In this document: piece by piece, positions 28,290 to 36,800 of the stretch
How the letters are laid out: every line of letters begins with the position of its first letter
Position numbering within the stretch: the stretch's first letter is position 1
From: Halococcus agarilyticus
Lineage (GTDB): Archaea; Halobacteriota; Halobacteria; Halobacteriales; Halococcaceae
NCBI RefSeq assembly: GCF_000334895.1
Contig: NZ_BAFM01000006.1
Location: forward strand, 62,001 to 126,000
Reading direction: 5' to 3'
DNA length: 64,000 nucleotides
Program-made: the position numbers and the translations under genes
Notes under the pieces: generated by a model
The model's input: the letters and a program-made list of their open reading frames with translations, nothing else
Databases searched by the model: none
What the model was told of the DNA's origin: nothing

Positions 28290-28330
28290 GACACGTGGTA
28301 TGAAACACCTGCCACACCCTCAACCCCGAT

Positions 28331-28393
28331 GTTCACATGTTAATCCGGTGCGCCCGCGCTGGCCGGTTCGGGCGAGCGTGCTAACATGTGAAC
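28331..28393. promoter_or_regulatory. 12-bp perfect inverted repeat in the livK / hydrolase divergent promoter
   Basis: GTTCACATGTTA (28331-28342) and its exact reverse complement TAACATGTGAAC (28382-28393) are separated by 39 bases, between the divergent livK and hydrolase starts. Each arm contains the palindrome ACATGT. The two arms could be operator sites for one regulator that acts on both directions. The nature of the regulator is unknown. Confidence 0.6.
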
Positions 28394-28429
28394 CACACCC
28401 TATTCGGTGACTGAAATCGAGATGTCGAC

Positions 28430-29341
28430 ATGGCACTTCGGGCTCACGACGTGACGGCGCGCGACGGCCTCTCGCTCAACCTCTGGGAACGATCCCCCGC
28501 AGACGACGGCGACGAAGCCGTGCTCTTCGTCCACGGCAGCATCACCTGCGCACGGGCGCTGTTCGCCCCGCCGGTCGCGGGCGACGACTCGTACTCGTGG
28601 CTCGCCGCCCCTGGAGAGCGCGGTCGAACGGCGTTCGCGCTCGACATCCGGGGGTACGGCGACAGCGACCGTCCGTCCGAGATGGACGAACCGCCCGAGG
28701 AGAACGGCCCGCCAGTCCGGGCGGATCTCGCCGCGAACGACGCTGCCGACGCACTCGAATTCGTCCGCGAGCGTTTCGACACCGTGCATCTCGTCGGTGT
28801 CTCGTGGGGCACGAACGTCTGCGGACGGCTCGTCGAACGTGACGCGCCCCCCATAGCTTCCCTCGTCCAGTGCGCGCCGGTCTACCGGACGCCCTACGAC
28901 GTTGAGGACGGCCTCGCGGCGCTCGGGCTCAACCCCGATCTCGACGCCTACTACTATCAGGACCGCGCAACCGTCGAAAGTCGCCAGGGCGAGGACGCAA
29001 ACGACGCACTGTTCGAGGCGATCTGGCGAACCCAGATCGAGTCGAACCAGGGCGTCGACGAGAGCCGGTATGTCGCTCAGACGGGTGCGCTCGCGGACTT
29101 CGCCGACTGCTGTGCCGACGAGCCGCCGTACGACGCCGCGAACATCGACGCCCCGACGCTCGTGGTTCGCGGCTCCGACGACGCGATCTCGTGGCGCGCG
29201 GACGCGACCGCGCTGTACGACGAACTCGGGACCCTCGATGCAGAATACCTCGAACTCGCGGCCGCGGACCACTACGCCATGCATGGCAAGCGCCGCAGTG
29301 CGCTCTACGACGCCGTGAACCGCTTCCACGACCGGACGTGA
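28430..29341 (+). CDS. Alpha/beta hydrolase
   Basis: The product is 303 residues with the alpha/beta hydrolase landmarks: oxyanion loop LFVHGSITCARALF, DIRGYGDSDRP, nucleophile elbow GVSWGTNVCG (Ser in GxSxG), a late acid in VVRGSDDAISW and His in LAAADHYAMHG. It is cytoplasmic with no signal. The substrate is unknown. It diverges from livK and shares an inverted repeat with it, so it may act on a compound taken up by the liv importer; this is inference. The cap region (YRTPYDVEDGLAALGLNPDL) is long and acidic. Confidence 0.88.
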   Translation: MALRAHDVTARDGLSLNLWERSPADDGDEAVLFVHGSITCARALFAPPVAGDDSYSWLAAPGERGRTAFALDIRGYGDSDRPSEMDEPPEENGPPVRADLAANDAADALEFVRERFDTVHLVGVSWGTNVCGRLVERDAPPIASLVQCAPVYRTPYDVEDGLAALGLNPDLDAYYYQDRATVESRQGEDANDALFEAIWRTQIESNQGVDESRYVAQTGALADFADCCADEPPYDAANIDAPTLVVRGSDDAISWRADATALYDELGTLDAEYLELAAADHYAMHGKRRSALYDAVNRFHDRT

Positions 29342-29449
29342 AGTGCCGCTTGAGGGATGCGGTGTGAAGCGGTCGGTACGTTCCGCCGACGCGATACCGT
29401 CTCTTTCGACGGGCGAACGCCTTTTTGCGCGTTCCAATGTACGAACGTC

Positions 29450-29830
29450 ATGATCGACCTCCCGTGGAGCAGGGACGACAGGGAGACCGGGGAGGATGGC
29501 ACCGACTCGGTCGACGACCACGCCGACGCCGCCGTTGTCTGCAAGTTCCAGGACGGAACCCTGACCGTGTACGAAGACCGGGTGGTCATCGAGCGCGTCG
29601 GACGTTCGACGTTCGACGACGAGACGATTCCGGCCGCCGAGATCCAGGGGATCGACTATTCCGAGGGCATCACCATCGGCTACCTCCAGGTGGAGCAAAC
29701 CGGCGTCGAGATCGACGTTGGCGGACTGCTCAGCGATCCGGTCAACGAGAACACGGTTCACTTCGACCGGGGGAATCGCGAGTGTGCGCGGACGGCCCGC
29801 GACGAGATACTGTCGCTGGCCCGAACCTGA
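29450..29830 (+). CDS. Hypothetical protein with PH-like fold (126 aa)
   Basis: The product starts MIDLPWSRDDRETG, has an acidic leader of about 25 residues, then alternating beta-strand sequence AAVVCKFQDGTLTVYEDRVV, AAEIQGIDYSEGITIGYLQV and a terminal helix ECARTARDEILSLA. This order of strands followed by one helix is that of small PH-like domains (DUF4429/SHOCT-associated type). No enzyme motif is seen. A T-rich CTTTTTG lies about 28 bases before the ATG as a possible promoter. No operon partner is visible. Confidence 0.65.
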   Translation: MIDLPWSRDDRETGEDGTDSVDDHADAAVVCKFQDGTLTVYEDRVVIERVGRSTFDDETIPAAEIQGIDYSEGITIGYLQVEQTGVEIDVGGLLSDPVNENTVHFDRGNRECARTARDEILSLART

Positions 29831-29875
29831 GCCACGGGTGCGTCGCGGAGCGGTTGTCGACCGACGATCGCTTGG

Positions 29876-30610
29876 TCAGTCCGGCGACTCCGATCGCTCG
29901 TCATCGGGGTCGTCGAGATCGTCGAGCGCGTCGACCACCCGCGAGAGCACGCGTTCCTGGCCGCGCCGGAGCGTGTTCGAGACCGCGGGCTTCGAGACGT
30001 CGAACTCGTCGGCGAGCGCTCCGAGGTCGGCGCTGCGCGGCCGGTCGAAGTAGCCACCGTCGACGGCGGCTTCGAGAGTCTCGCGTTCAGTCTCAGAGAG
30101 ATCGCGACAGCCGTCGACGAGCGTCATCGCCGCACCCACCGACTGAACGTACCCACCCATCTCGGGGAGACCGACCTCCTCGCGCGCCTCGACGGTAAAT
30201 TCGTTGTCGGTTTCGAGCGCCGCCAGCGCGGCCTCGGCGGCCCCCTCGCCGTCGAACCCCACCTGCCAGCGCTCGCTCCCCGACTCGATGTGGAACGGGC
30301 CCGTGACGTAGCCGTCGTGGTCGCGGATCGTGCCCATCGCGTTCGTCGTCGGGATGGTCGAGCGAATCCGGGCGACGCCGTCGCGTTTGGCCACTAGGTC
30401 GTACTCGTGGATCTGGTCGTGCTCACGGAGCGTCCCCAGTCCTCTGTCGAGGGTCGCGCGGTCGCCGCCGTCGACCACCATCCTGGTCTCGAGCTTCGCC
30501 GCCGTGCGGTCGAACTCCCAGTTGAGCGTCGAGAACGCCACATCGTGATCGTCGGTCGCCGCGATGTATGGACAGTCGTACTGCTCGACGTCGAGGGTGA
30601 GATCGATCAT
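29876..30610 (-). CDS. Bat-type HTH-10 transcription regulator
   Basis: The product is 244 residues. The N-terminal 140 residues form a haloarchaeal Bat-associated sensor fold (VAFSTLNWEFDRTAAKLETR, GPFHIESGSERWQVGFDGEG). The C-terminus is the HTH_10 domain: DLSETERETLEAAVDGGYFD, RPRSADLGALADEF and DVSKPAVSNTLRRGQERVL. Relatives include Bat (bacteriorhodopsin activator) and many regulators of unknown stimulus. It lies upstream of nothing obvious on its strand, and the carbonic anhydrase gene precedes it by 91 bases in the same direction. Confidence 0.88.
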   Translation of the reverse strand: MIDLTLDVEQYDCPYIAATDDHDVAFSTLNWEFDRTAAKLETRMVVDGGDRATLDRGLGTLREHDQIHEYDLVAKRDGVARIRSTIPTTNAMGTIRDHDGYVTGPFHIESGSERWQVGFDGEGAAEAALAALETDNEFTVEAREEVGLPEMGGYVQSVGAAMTLVDGCRDLSETERETLEAAVDGGYFDRPRSADLGALADEFDVSKPAVSNTLRRGQERVLSRVVDALDDLDDPDDERSESPD

Positions 30611-30701
30611 GGCCCCGGTGTATCACTCATGATTTTTCGCTCGCCGGCAAAACGCTTTCGCCCCGACGAACGTGAGGTCGTGTGGCGGCTTACGACCGAA
30701 C

Positions 30702-31385
30702 TCAGTACTCCCACCGCCGCTCGATCCGTGCGGCGATCTCGGAGTGGGTGTTACGCAGCGCGTCGACCTCCGTCTCGCCGTCGACGTTGACGACGTGAAC
30801 CTCACCCCGACGCTCGGTGTAGACGTCCTGGAAGTCGTAGACGACCCCGACGACGTCGACGCTATCGGGGACATCCTCGCTCTCGACGAGCGCCGCGACC
30901 TGGCGATCGACGTTGTACTCCACGAGCCGGTCGATGGCCTCGGTGCGACGCACGTCCGCGGGGAGCGCCTCGACGCCCGCTTCGAGGTGGGGGGTCAGCA
31001 GTCCGATGCAGTGTTCGATCCCGGCGGGCTCGCCAGCCCCGTCGCCGCTGATGGCGTCGTACGCCGCCGTGACGGCCCCACAGCCCGTGTGGCCGACCAC
31101 GACGGCGGTCTCGGTGTCGGTGTGGGCGATCGGGTACAGGACGTCCCCCGAAACGACTTCCCCGGCGTCGGTCCGCTGGCACACTCGATTCCCGATGTTG
31201 GCACACGTGAAGACGTGTCCTGGCTTGTCGTTTTCCCACATCTGGTCCTGAAGCACCCGGGAGTCGGCACAGCAGACCGTGACGACTGCCGGCCGCTGTG
31301 AGTCCTGCACGTCGTCGAATCGATCCCCGAACTCCTCGGCGTGATCGGCGTTTCGCTCCAGTAGTTCGACAACCGTCTGGTCCAT
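30702..31385 (-). CDS. Beta-class carbonic anhydrase
   Basis: The product is 227 residues with the beta-CA metal site: CADSR (Cys39, Asp41, Arg43) and HTGCG (His99, Cys102). A further conserved region is FTCANIGNRVC. It interconverts CO2 and bicarbonate in the cytoplasm. The start at 31385 (MDQTVVELLERN) was chosen; the open frame upstream overlaps the mutase gene in a shadow frame. The length is standard. It is followed by the bat-type regulator on the same strand. Confidence 0.93.
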   Translation of the reverse strand: MDQTVVELLERNADHAEEFGDRFDDVQDSQRPAVVTVCCADSRVLQDQMWENDKPGHVFTCANIGNRVCQRTDAGEVVSGDVLYPIAHTDTETAVVVGHTGCGAVTAAYDAISGDGAGEPAGIEHCIGLLTPHLEAGVEALPADVRRTEAIDRLVEYNVDRQVAALVESEDVPDSVDVVGVVYDFQDVYTERRGEVHVVNVDGETEVDALRNTHSEIAARIERRWEY

Positions 31386-31425
31386 GGCTATCCGGAACCC
31401 ACCCGTCGAATATACTTCTTCGGTC

Positions 31426-32826
31426 CTAGACGAGCGGCGCGACGAGGTCACGGCCGGCGTCGAGCAGTTCGTCGACCCGTTCTTCACTACTTGCTTCGGC
31501 GTACACCCGAAGGACGGGTTCGGTCCCACTCGGCCGAACGAGCAGCCACGCCCCGCTCTCCAGCAGGATCTTGAACCCGTCTTTCGTGACCACGTCCGCA
31601 ACCGCCTCGCCCGCGACCCGCTCGGGAAGCTCCCCCTCCAGATCGTCGAGCACGCGCGTCTTCTCGTCGTCGGGGCAGTCGACGCTGATCTTCGACTGAT
31701 GGATCGCGCCGTGTTCGTCGAACAGCCGATCCACCCGGTCGTCGAGCGGTTCTTCCTGTGCGGCGGCCGCCGCGAGCAGCGCCAGCAACACGCCGTCCTT
31801 TTCGCGGACGTGCCCGCGGATCGAGAACCCGCCCGACTCCTCGCCCCCAATCAGGGCCTCGGCCTCGCCCATCGCCTCCGCGACCCACTTGAATCCGACC
31901 GGCGTCTCGACTACGTCCTCACCGTGGGCCTCGGCGATCCGGTCTATCAGGAACGTCGTCGAGACCGTGCGGACAGCCGGGCCGGCGTCCGATTCGAGGA
32001 GGGAGTCATAGATCGCGGCGAAAAACAGGTTCTCGTCGAGGTAGCCCCGCTCGGGCGTGACGACCGCGAGCCGATCGGCGTCGCCGTCGTTCGCGATCCC
32101 GAGGGCGGCGTCGCCCGTCCGGACGCACTCGGCGAGTTCCGCGAGGTGCTCGGCGCTCGGTTCCGGTGGCGTCCCGCCGAAGTCGTCGCGCTGCTCGCAG
32201 TGGAGTCGATCGACGTCAGCACCCGCGCGTTCGAGTAGCGCGTCGGTCACGCCCCGCCCGCTGCCGTACATCGCGTCGTAGGCGACCGTCACGCCGTCGA
32301 GAAAGGCGTCGTCGCGCGACACACCCGCTCGATCGGCCACGAGGTCGTGCGCGTGGTCTGCGTGTGAGTCGACGAAATCGATCTCCTCGACGGTGCCCCA
32401 CTCCGGCTCGGGGAGCGGGTCGGGCTCGGCGAGGTTGGCCTCGATCCGCTCGGTCACGTCGGGGAGTGCGGGCGCGCCGTCGTCGGGGATGAACTTCACG
32501 CCGTTGTACTCGGGCGGGTTGTGGGAGGCGGTGACCATCAGTCCGCCCGCGAGATCGCGATCGACGATCATCCACGCGAGCAGCGGTGTCGGGCGGTCGC
32601 GTTCGGGGAGGAGAACGTCGAACCCGTTGGCCGCGAGTACACGAGCGAGTTCTTCGGCGAATCCTCGCGAACTCTCGCGGGCGTCGTAGCTCACCGCCAC
32701 CGGCGCGTCGTGGCCCGCTTCCCGGAGGTGGGTGGCGACCGCCTGACCGACCATTCGCACCCGCGGCGCGGTGAAGGTGTCGAGGGTCGCGCGCCAGCCG
32801 TCGGTCCCGAACGAAATGGCGTCCAT
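31426..32826 (-). CDS. Phosphohexomutase (phosphoglucomutase/phosphomannomutase)
   Basis: The product is 466 residues of the alpha-D-phosphohexomutase family: phosphoserine loop MVTASHNPPEYNG (Ser101), metal loop ANDGDADR, sugar loop GGEESGGFS and phosphate-binding RPSGTEPVLRVY at the C-terminus. The GEESGG sugar loop is that of phosphoglucomutase/phosphomannomutase. It isomerises hexose 1- and 6-phosphates, probably for glycan or glycogen-like precursors. A second, GlmM-like mutase lies at 33514 in the opposite direction. Confidence 0.92.
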   Translation of the reverse strand: MDAISFGTDGWRATLDTFTAPRVRMVGQAVATHLREAGHDAPVAVSYDARESSRGFAEELARVLAANGFDVLLPERDRPTPLLAWMIVDRDLAGGLMVTASHNPPEYNGVKFIPDDGAPALPDVTERIEANLAEPDPLPEPEWGTVEEIDFVDSHADHAHDLVADRAGVSRDDAFLDGVTVAYDAMYGSGRGVTDALLERAGADVDRLHCEQRDDFGGTPPEPSAEHLAELAECVRTGDAALGIANDGDADRLAVVTPERGYLDENLFFAAIYDSLLESDAGPAVRTVSTTFLIDRIAEAHGEDVVETPVGFKWVAEAMGEAEALIGGEESGGFSIRGHVREKDGVLLALLAAAAAQEEPLDDRVDRLFDEHGAIHQSKISVDCPDDEKTRVLDDLEGELPERVAGEAVADVVTKDGFKILLESGAWLLVRPSGTEPVLRVYAEASSEERVDELLDAGRDLVAPLV

Positions 32827-32952
32827 AGTGTGGCTGTCCGCCCCGCGAACAAAAGTCCCCCGTCAGACGCGGCTGCCTCGCCGCTGTCAAGCAAACGGCC
32901 ACAGCGGCTTTTGCCAACGACTATTCGATGGGGACTCGCACTCACCCTATCG

Positions 32953-33427
32953 ATGCGGCTCATCAAGCTCATCGTCCCCGACGACGACCGCGAGGCGGTT
33001 CTCGACGTGCTCCGCGAGGAGGACATCGATCGCGTCGTCACCCGGGAGGCGAGCGAGCGCGATTCGTCGACGCTGGTGGAGTTTCCCTTGCCGACCCAGG
33101 CCGTCGGGTACGTTCTCGACGAACTCCGTGAGGCGGGGTTCGACGACGGGCGCTACAGAGGTGGTCGGTGCGGACGTTCTCGGCGGCCAGCGTTCGGTCT
33201 CGGTCACCGTGAGTCGACCCGCCGACCGATCGTATCCGGATCTCCCGCAGGCGCTCGCACGGGCGATCGAGGACCGGACCGGGACGTCGGTGGCAGTCGA
33301 GGTGACCATCCACGACCGACGGGAGTTCGAACCCCGCGGGGAGCGTTCGGGCGGTTCGCCGGTGTCGCTGCGTTCGAGCGATGGCGGATCGCCCGGTAGC
33401 GCCATCCGTCCGGCGATCGCCCGATAG
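32953..33427 (+). pseudogene. DUF389 family membrane protein remnant, internally deleted and frameshifted
   Basis: The first 66 codons read MRLIKLIVPDDDREAVLDVL and continue to VGYVLDELREAGFDDGRY, which is the N-terminal domain of haloarchaeal DUF389 proteins. From about 33155 the family-like sequence continues in another frame as EVVGADVLGGQRSVSVTVSR then QALARAIEDRTGTSVAVEVT, which resembles the C-terminal domain of the same family. The six or so membrane segments that should lie between are absent. The whole remnant is about 158 codons, against 400 or more in intact members. It ends at TAG 33425. The junction around 33151-33160 marks both the deletion and the frameshift. Confidence 0.6.
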
Positions 33428-33513
33428 CGTCGCCGCGGACCGGCACCGATCGCGGTTCGTGGTCCGCCGCCACACCAGTAGGGTCTTGACGCGAACGCCC
33501 GCAGGCATCCACC

Positions 33514-34833
33514 ATGTTCGGCACCAGCGGCATCCGCGGTCCGGTCGGGGAGACGGTCACCGCGAGACTCGCGCTCGACGTCGGGCGCGCGGTCGGGATC
33601 GACGCCGATCGTGCCGTGGTCGGGCGCGACCCGCGCGAGAGTGGTGTTCTCCTTTGCGACGCGCTGGCCGCCGGCCTCCGCGAGTCCGGCACTGACGTCC
33701 GTGATCTGAGTCTCGCCGCTACCCCCACGGTGGCGCGCGCGGTCGACTGGCACGACGCCGACGCCGGCGTCTCGATCACGGCGTCGCACAACCCCGCGCC
33801 CGACAACGGGATCAAGCTCTGGCAGCCGGGCGGCCAGGCGTTCGACGAGGCGCGGCGCGACACCATCGCCCGGCGCGTTCGTGAGGGCGAAAGCAATCTC
33901 CAGGGATGGGACGACCTCGGCGACCGCACCCGCGTCGACGCGACCGAACGCCACGTCGACGCGCTCCGGGGGGCGGTCGGAATCGACGATCCGCTCTCGA
34001 TCGCCGTCGATCTCGGCAACGGGGCCGGCGGCGTCACCGTCGACGCGCTTCAGTCCCTCGACTGTACGGTCGAGACGCTCAACGCCCAACCCGACGGCGG
34101 GTTTCCGGGCCGACCCTCCGAGCCGACCGCCGAGAACTGCGAGTCGCTCCGAAGACTGGTCGAGGCGACCGATGCCGACTGCGGGATCGCCCACGACGGC
34201 GACGCCGACCGGTTACGCGCGGTCACCGGTACGGGCGAGTTCCTCTCCGGCGATGTGTTGCTCGCGCTGTTCGCCCGCGAGGCGGTCGCGCGGAGCGACG
34301 TCGACGAACCGCGCGTCGCGGTTCCCGTGGACACCAGTCTGGCGGTCGACGACGCGCTCGCGCCGCTCGAAGCGACGGTCACCCACACGAGAGTCGGCGA
34401 CGTGTTCGTGGCCGAGCGCGCCACCGAGCCCGACGTGGTGTTCGGCGGCGAACCGAGCGGCGCGTGGATCTGGCCGGACGAGACCCTCTGTCCCGACGGC
34501 CCGCTCGCGGCCTGCCGCCTCGCCGCGCTCGCCGCCGATCGCCCGCTCGACGAGCGCGCCACCGAGATCGAGACCTACCCGATCCGGCGCGCGAACGTCG
34601 AAACCGACGACAAAGCCGGAGTGATGGATCGCGTCGAGGAACGGGTTCTCGCAGAGTACGACGACGTGCGGACCCTCGACGGCGTTCGTGCGGATCTCGG
34701 CGACGCGTGGTTTCTGGTGCGCGCAAGCGGGACCCAGCCGCTCGTCAGGATCACTGCCGAGGCGCGTGACGAAGCGCGCGCTGGGGAGGTCTTCGAGACC
34801 GCTCGGGAGATCGTCGCCGACGCCGAGAACTAG
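33514..34833 (+). CDS. glmM: Phosphoglucosamine mutase GlmM-like
   Basis: The product is 439 residues of the phosphohexomutase family. It has phosphoserine loop SITASHNPAPDNG (Ser91), metal loop HDGDADR, sugar loop GGEPSGAW and the C-terminal phosphate loop RASGTQPLVRI. The GGEPSG sugar loop is typical of archaeal GlmM-type enzymes that make glucosamine 1-phosphate for UDP-GlcNAc. The last motif differs from the usual R-P-S-G-T-E-P. The TAG stop overlaps by four bases the end of the convergent small zinc-ribbon gene. Confidence 0.88.
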   Translation: MFGTSGIRGPVGETVTARLALDVGRAVGIDADRAVVGRDPRESGVLLCDALAAGLRESGTDVRDLSLAATPTVARAVDWHDADAGVSITASHNPAPDNGIKLWQPGGQAFDEARRDTIARRVREGESNLQGWDDLGDRTRVDATERHVDALRGAVGIDDPLSIAVDLGNGAGGVTVDALQSLDCTVETLNAQPDGGFPGRPSEPTAENCESLRRLVEATDADCGIAHDGDADRLRAVTGTGEFLSGDVLLALFAREAVARSDVDEPRVAVPVDTSLAVDDALAPLEATVTHTRVGDVFVAERATEPDVVFGGEPSGAWIWPDETLCPDGPLAACRLAALAADRPLDERATEIETYPIRRANVETDDKAGVMDRVEERVLAEYDDVRTLDGVRADLGDAWFLVRASGTQPLVRITAEARDEARAGEVFETAREIVADAEN

Positions 34834-34988
34834 CCGCGCCGCGTCGACCGCGCCTGCCTGACTTCCGCGCCGTCGCGGATCTTGTCCTCACACTGCGGGC
34901 ACACCCGGGGGTCCTCGATCTCGCTCGGTGTGAAAACCCTGGCGTACGCCGCCGTCACGAACGCACCACAGTTCTGGCATTCAGGCAT
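34830..34988 (-). CDS. Small zinc-ribbon protein (52 aa)
   Basis: The translation starts MPECQNCGAFVTAAYARVFT, then has DPRVCPQCEDKIRDG and a basic tail ARSTRRG. Two CxxC knuckles (residues 4-7 and 30-33) make a zinc ribbon, as in the paralogue at 19232-19381. The two share the start M-x-E-C-x-x-C-G-A and a central R-V-F. The stop overlaps the glmM stop as CTAG, so the two genes converge without a terminator space. Family DUF7563-like; function unknown. Confidence 0.85.
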   Translation of the reverse strand: MPECQNCGAFVTAAYARVFTPSEIEDPRVCPQCEDKIRDGAEVRQARSTRRG

Positions 34989-35147
34989 ACGCCTTCGATT
35001 CCACGTCACCGACCATATACCCCACGATACGTCTTCTCACGCGTTCGAACGTCAACACGACCCACACGACGCCGAAGGACGCCGATCGCTGCGCCGTGAC
35101 CCGGGATCGATACCAACGCTCATTCGAGCGGCCATCCAAACGTGAGC

Positions 35148-35768
35148 ATGACCGTTCTCCTCGTCCGCCACGGCGAGACCGCGTGGAACGCCGCCCGCCG
35201 GGTTCAGGGCTGGGCACCCGTTCCGCTCTCCGAACGGGGACGCGAGCAAGCCACGCGCCTCGGCGAGCATCTCGCCGCAACGTACGATGTCGACCGTTTC
35301 GTCGCCTCCGACCTCCGGCGGACCCGCGAGACAGCGGTGCTCGTCCACGAAGCCGGCGTCGACGCCGAGCCGACGTTCGACCGGGCGTGGCGCGAGCGCG
35401 ATTTCGGTGTCTATCAGGGACTCTCCTACGAGGCGCTGTTCGAGACCTACCCCGAGTTCGCCGTCACCGAGTCCGGCCGACGTGCGCTCGAAGCCGTCCC
35501 CGAGCGCGGCGAGAGTCTGCTCGACTGTCGCGAGCGCGTGCTCGATGGATTCGATCGGCTCGTCGCGGACGCGCCGGGTGACGAAACGGTGCTGATCGTC
35601 ACTCACGGCGGGCCGCTCTACGCGCTGCTCGGCCATCTCAAGGGGATCGACTACGTGACGTCGATCGCCGGCGAGTCCCAGGGAAACTGCGCGGTGAACG
35701 AACTTCGTGGCGATCAGGAGAAAGGGTTCGAGATCGTCCGCGAGAACGACACGAGCTACCGGGAGTAG
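35148..35768 (+). CDS. Histidine phosphatase family protein (phosphoglycerate mutase-like)
   Basis: The product is 206 residues with the phosphohistidine motif LLVRHGETAWN, SDLRRTRETA, the acid in WRERDFGVYQGLSYE and second His in IVTHGGPLYALLG. Such enzymes dephosphorylate sugar phosphates or act as phosphoglycerate mutases or alpha-ribazole phosphatases. The substrate is unknown. ATG 35148 gives the standard MTVLLVRHG start; a GTG six bases earlier is the alternative. Confidence 0.9.
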   Translation: MTVLLVRHGETAWNAARRVQGWAPVPLSERGREQATRLGEHLAATYDVDRFVASDLRRTRETAVLVHEAGVDAEPTFDRAWRERDFGVYQGLSYEALFETYPEFAVTESGRRALEAVPERGESLLDCRERVLDGFDRLVADAPGDETVLIVTHGGPLYALLGHLKGIDYVTSIAGESQGNCAVNELRGDQEKGFEIVRENDTSYRE

Positions 35769-35786
35769 CCGTCCGTATCGTAACGG

Positions 35787-36692
35787 TCAATCTTCGGCGG
35801 TCGGGTACTCCGCGCCGAGATCGAGGTCGCCGGAAACGAGGCTCGACGCGTCGGTTTCCGTCCCGTCTGCCGTCTCGGCTCCCCCATCGTCCGCCGGGCT
35901 GACGCTCCCGGTGCGGTAGCCGTGGAGGTCGAGCGTGACGTGCTCGAAGCCGATGTCGGTGAGATGTTCGCGGGCCGCCCGAACGAAGTCGGCATCGAGC
36001 GCGCGCTCTAGCTCTTCGGGCGCGACCTCGATGCGCGCGAGGCCGTCGTGATCGCGCACCCGGAACTGCTCGAACCCCCACGTCCGGAGGAGGGTTTCGG
36101 CCTTCTCGACCCGCGAGAGCCGCTCCTCGGTCACATCGAGACCGGTGGGAATCCGTGAGGAGAGACACGCCATCGAGGGTTTGTCCGCGACCGAGAGGCC
36201 ATAGTCGCGTGCGATCTCCCGAACCTCATCTTTCGTGATGTCGTGCTCCAACAGTGGGGAGTAGGCGTTCAGCTCCTCGACCGCGCGGAGGCCCGGCCGG
36301 TGGCCCTCGCCGGGATCGGAGGCGTTCGTCCCGTCACACACCGTCGTGATCCCGAGCTCCCGCGCGGCGTCGAACATCGCCGAGAGCCGCATCGTGCGGC
36401 AGTGATAGCACCGATCGCCGTCGTTCGCGACGAACTCCTCGCTACTGAGCTCCGAGAACTCCACGATCTCGTGGCGGATCCCGATCTCTTCGGTGACTCG
36501 GGTCGTGTCGTCGAGTTCGGCCGCCGGCAGGGTCTCGCTCTTCGCGGTGCAGGCCACGGCGTCGTCCCCGAGCGCGTCGTGGGCGAGTGCCGCGACCACA
36601 CTCGAATCCACACCACCGGAGAACGCGATCACGACCCCGTCGCGTTCGGCGAGATCGGCACGGACGGCGGCTGCCTTCGCCTCGACGTTCAT
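35787..36692 (-). CDS. larE: LarE, ATP-dependent sulfur transferase for the nickel-pincer cofactor
   Basis: The product is 301 residues with the PP-loop SGGVDS (25-30) of ATP pyrophosphatases and the LarE signatures RCYHCRT and SMACLSSRIPTG. LarE adenylates the carboxylates of the LarB product and replaces oxygen with sulfur. Cys95, Cys98 and Cys176 are all present. Members with three such cysteines use an iron-sulfur cluster, while single-cysteine members lose the sulfur of one residue; this one fits the three-cysteine class. An acidic tail of about 35 residues extends past the domain. It converges with the phosphatase gene and diverges from the MutS2-like gene. Confidence 0.93.
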   Translation of the reverse strand: MNVEAKAAAVRADLAERDGVVIAFSGGVDSSVVAALAHDALGDDAVACTAKSETLPAAELDDTTRVTEEIGIRHEIVEFSELSSEEFVANDGDRCYHCRTMRLSAMFDAARELGITTVCDGTNASDPGEGHRPGLRAVEELNAYSPLLEHDITKDEVREIARDYGLSVADKPSMACLSSRIPTGLDVTEERLSRVEKAETLLRTWGFEQFRVRDHDGLARIEVAPEELERALDADFVRAAREHLTDIGFEHVTLDLHGYRTGSVSPADDGGAETADGTETDASSLVSGDLDLGAEYPTAED

Positions 36693-36800
36693 GGCTCCGA
36701 TTCGGGGTCGCGGGCCAAAAGCGCGTTGCGTTCGGCGGCGTTGATGACGGCCGATCGCTCCCCGGATGGTTTTTGCCCCCGGCGGGGCTTGACGCGAGCG

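Noticed and set aside
25815-28343. 842-codon open frame on the plus strand opposite livF, livG and livK
   Set aside because: The opposite strand encodes three clear transporter proteins; this frame has no domain and is an antisense artefact.
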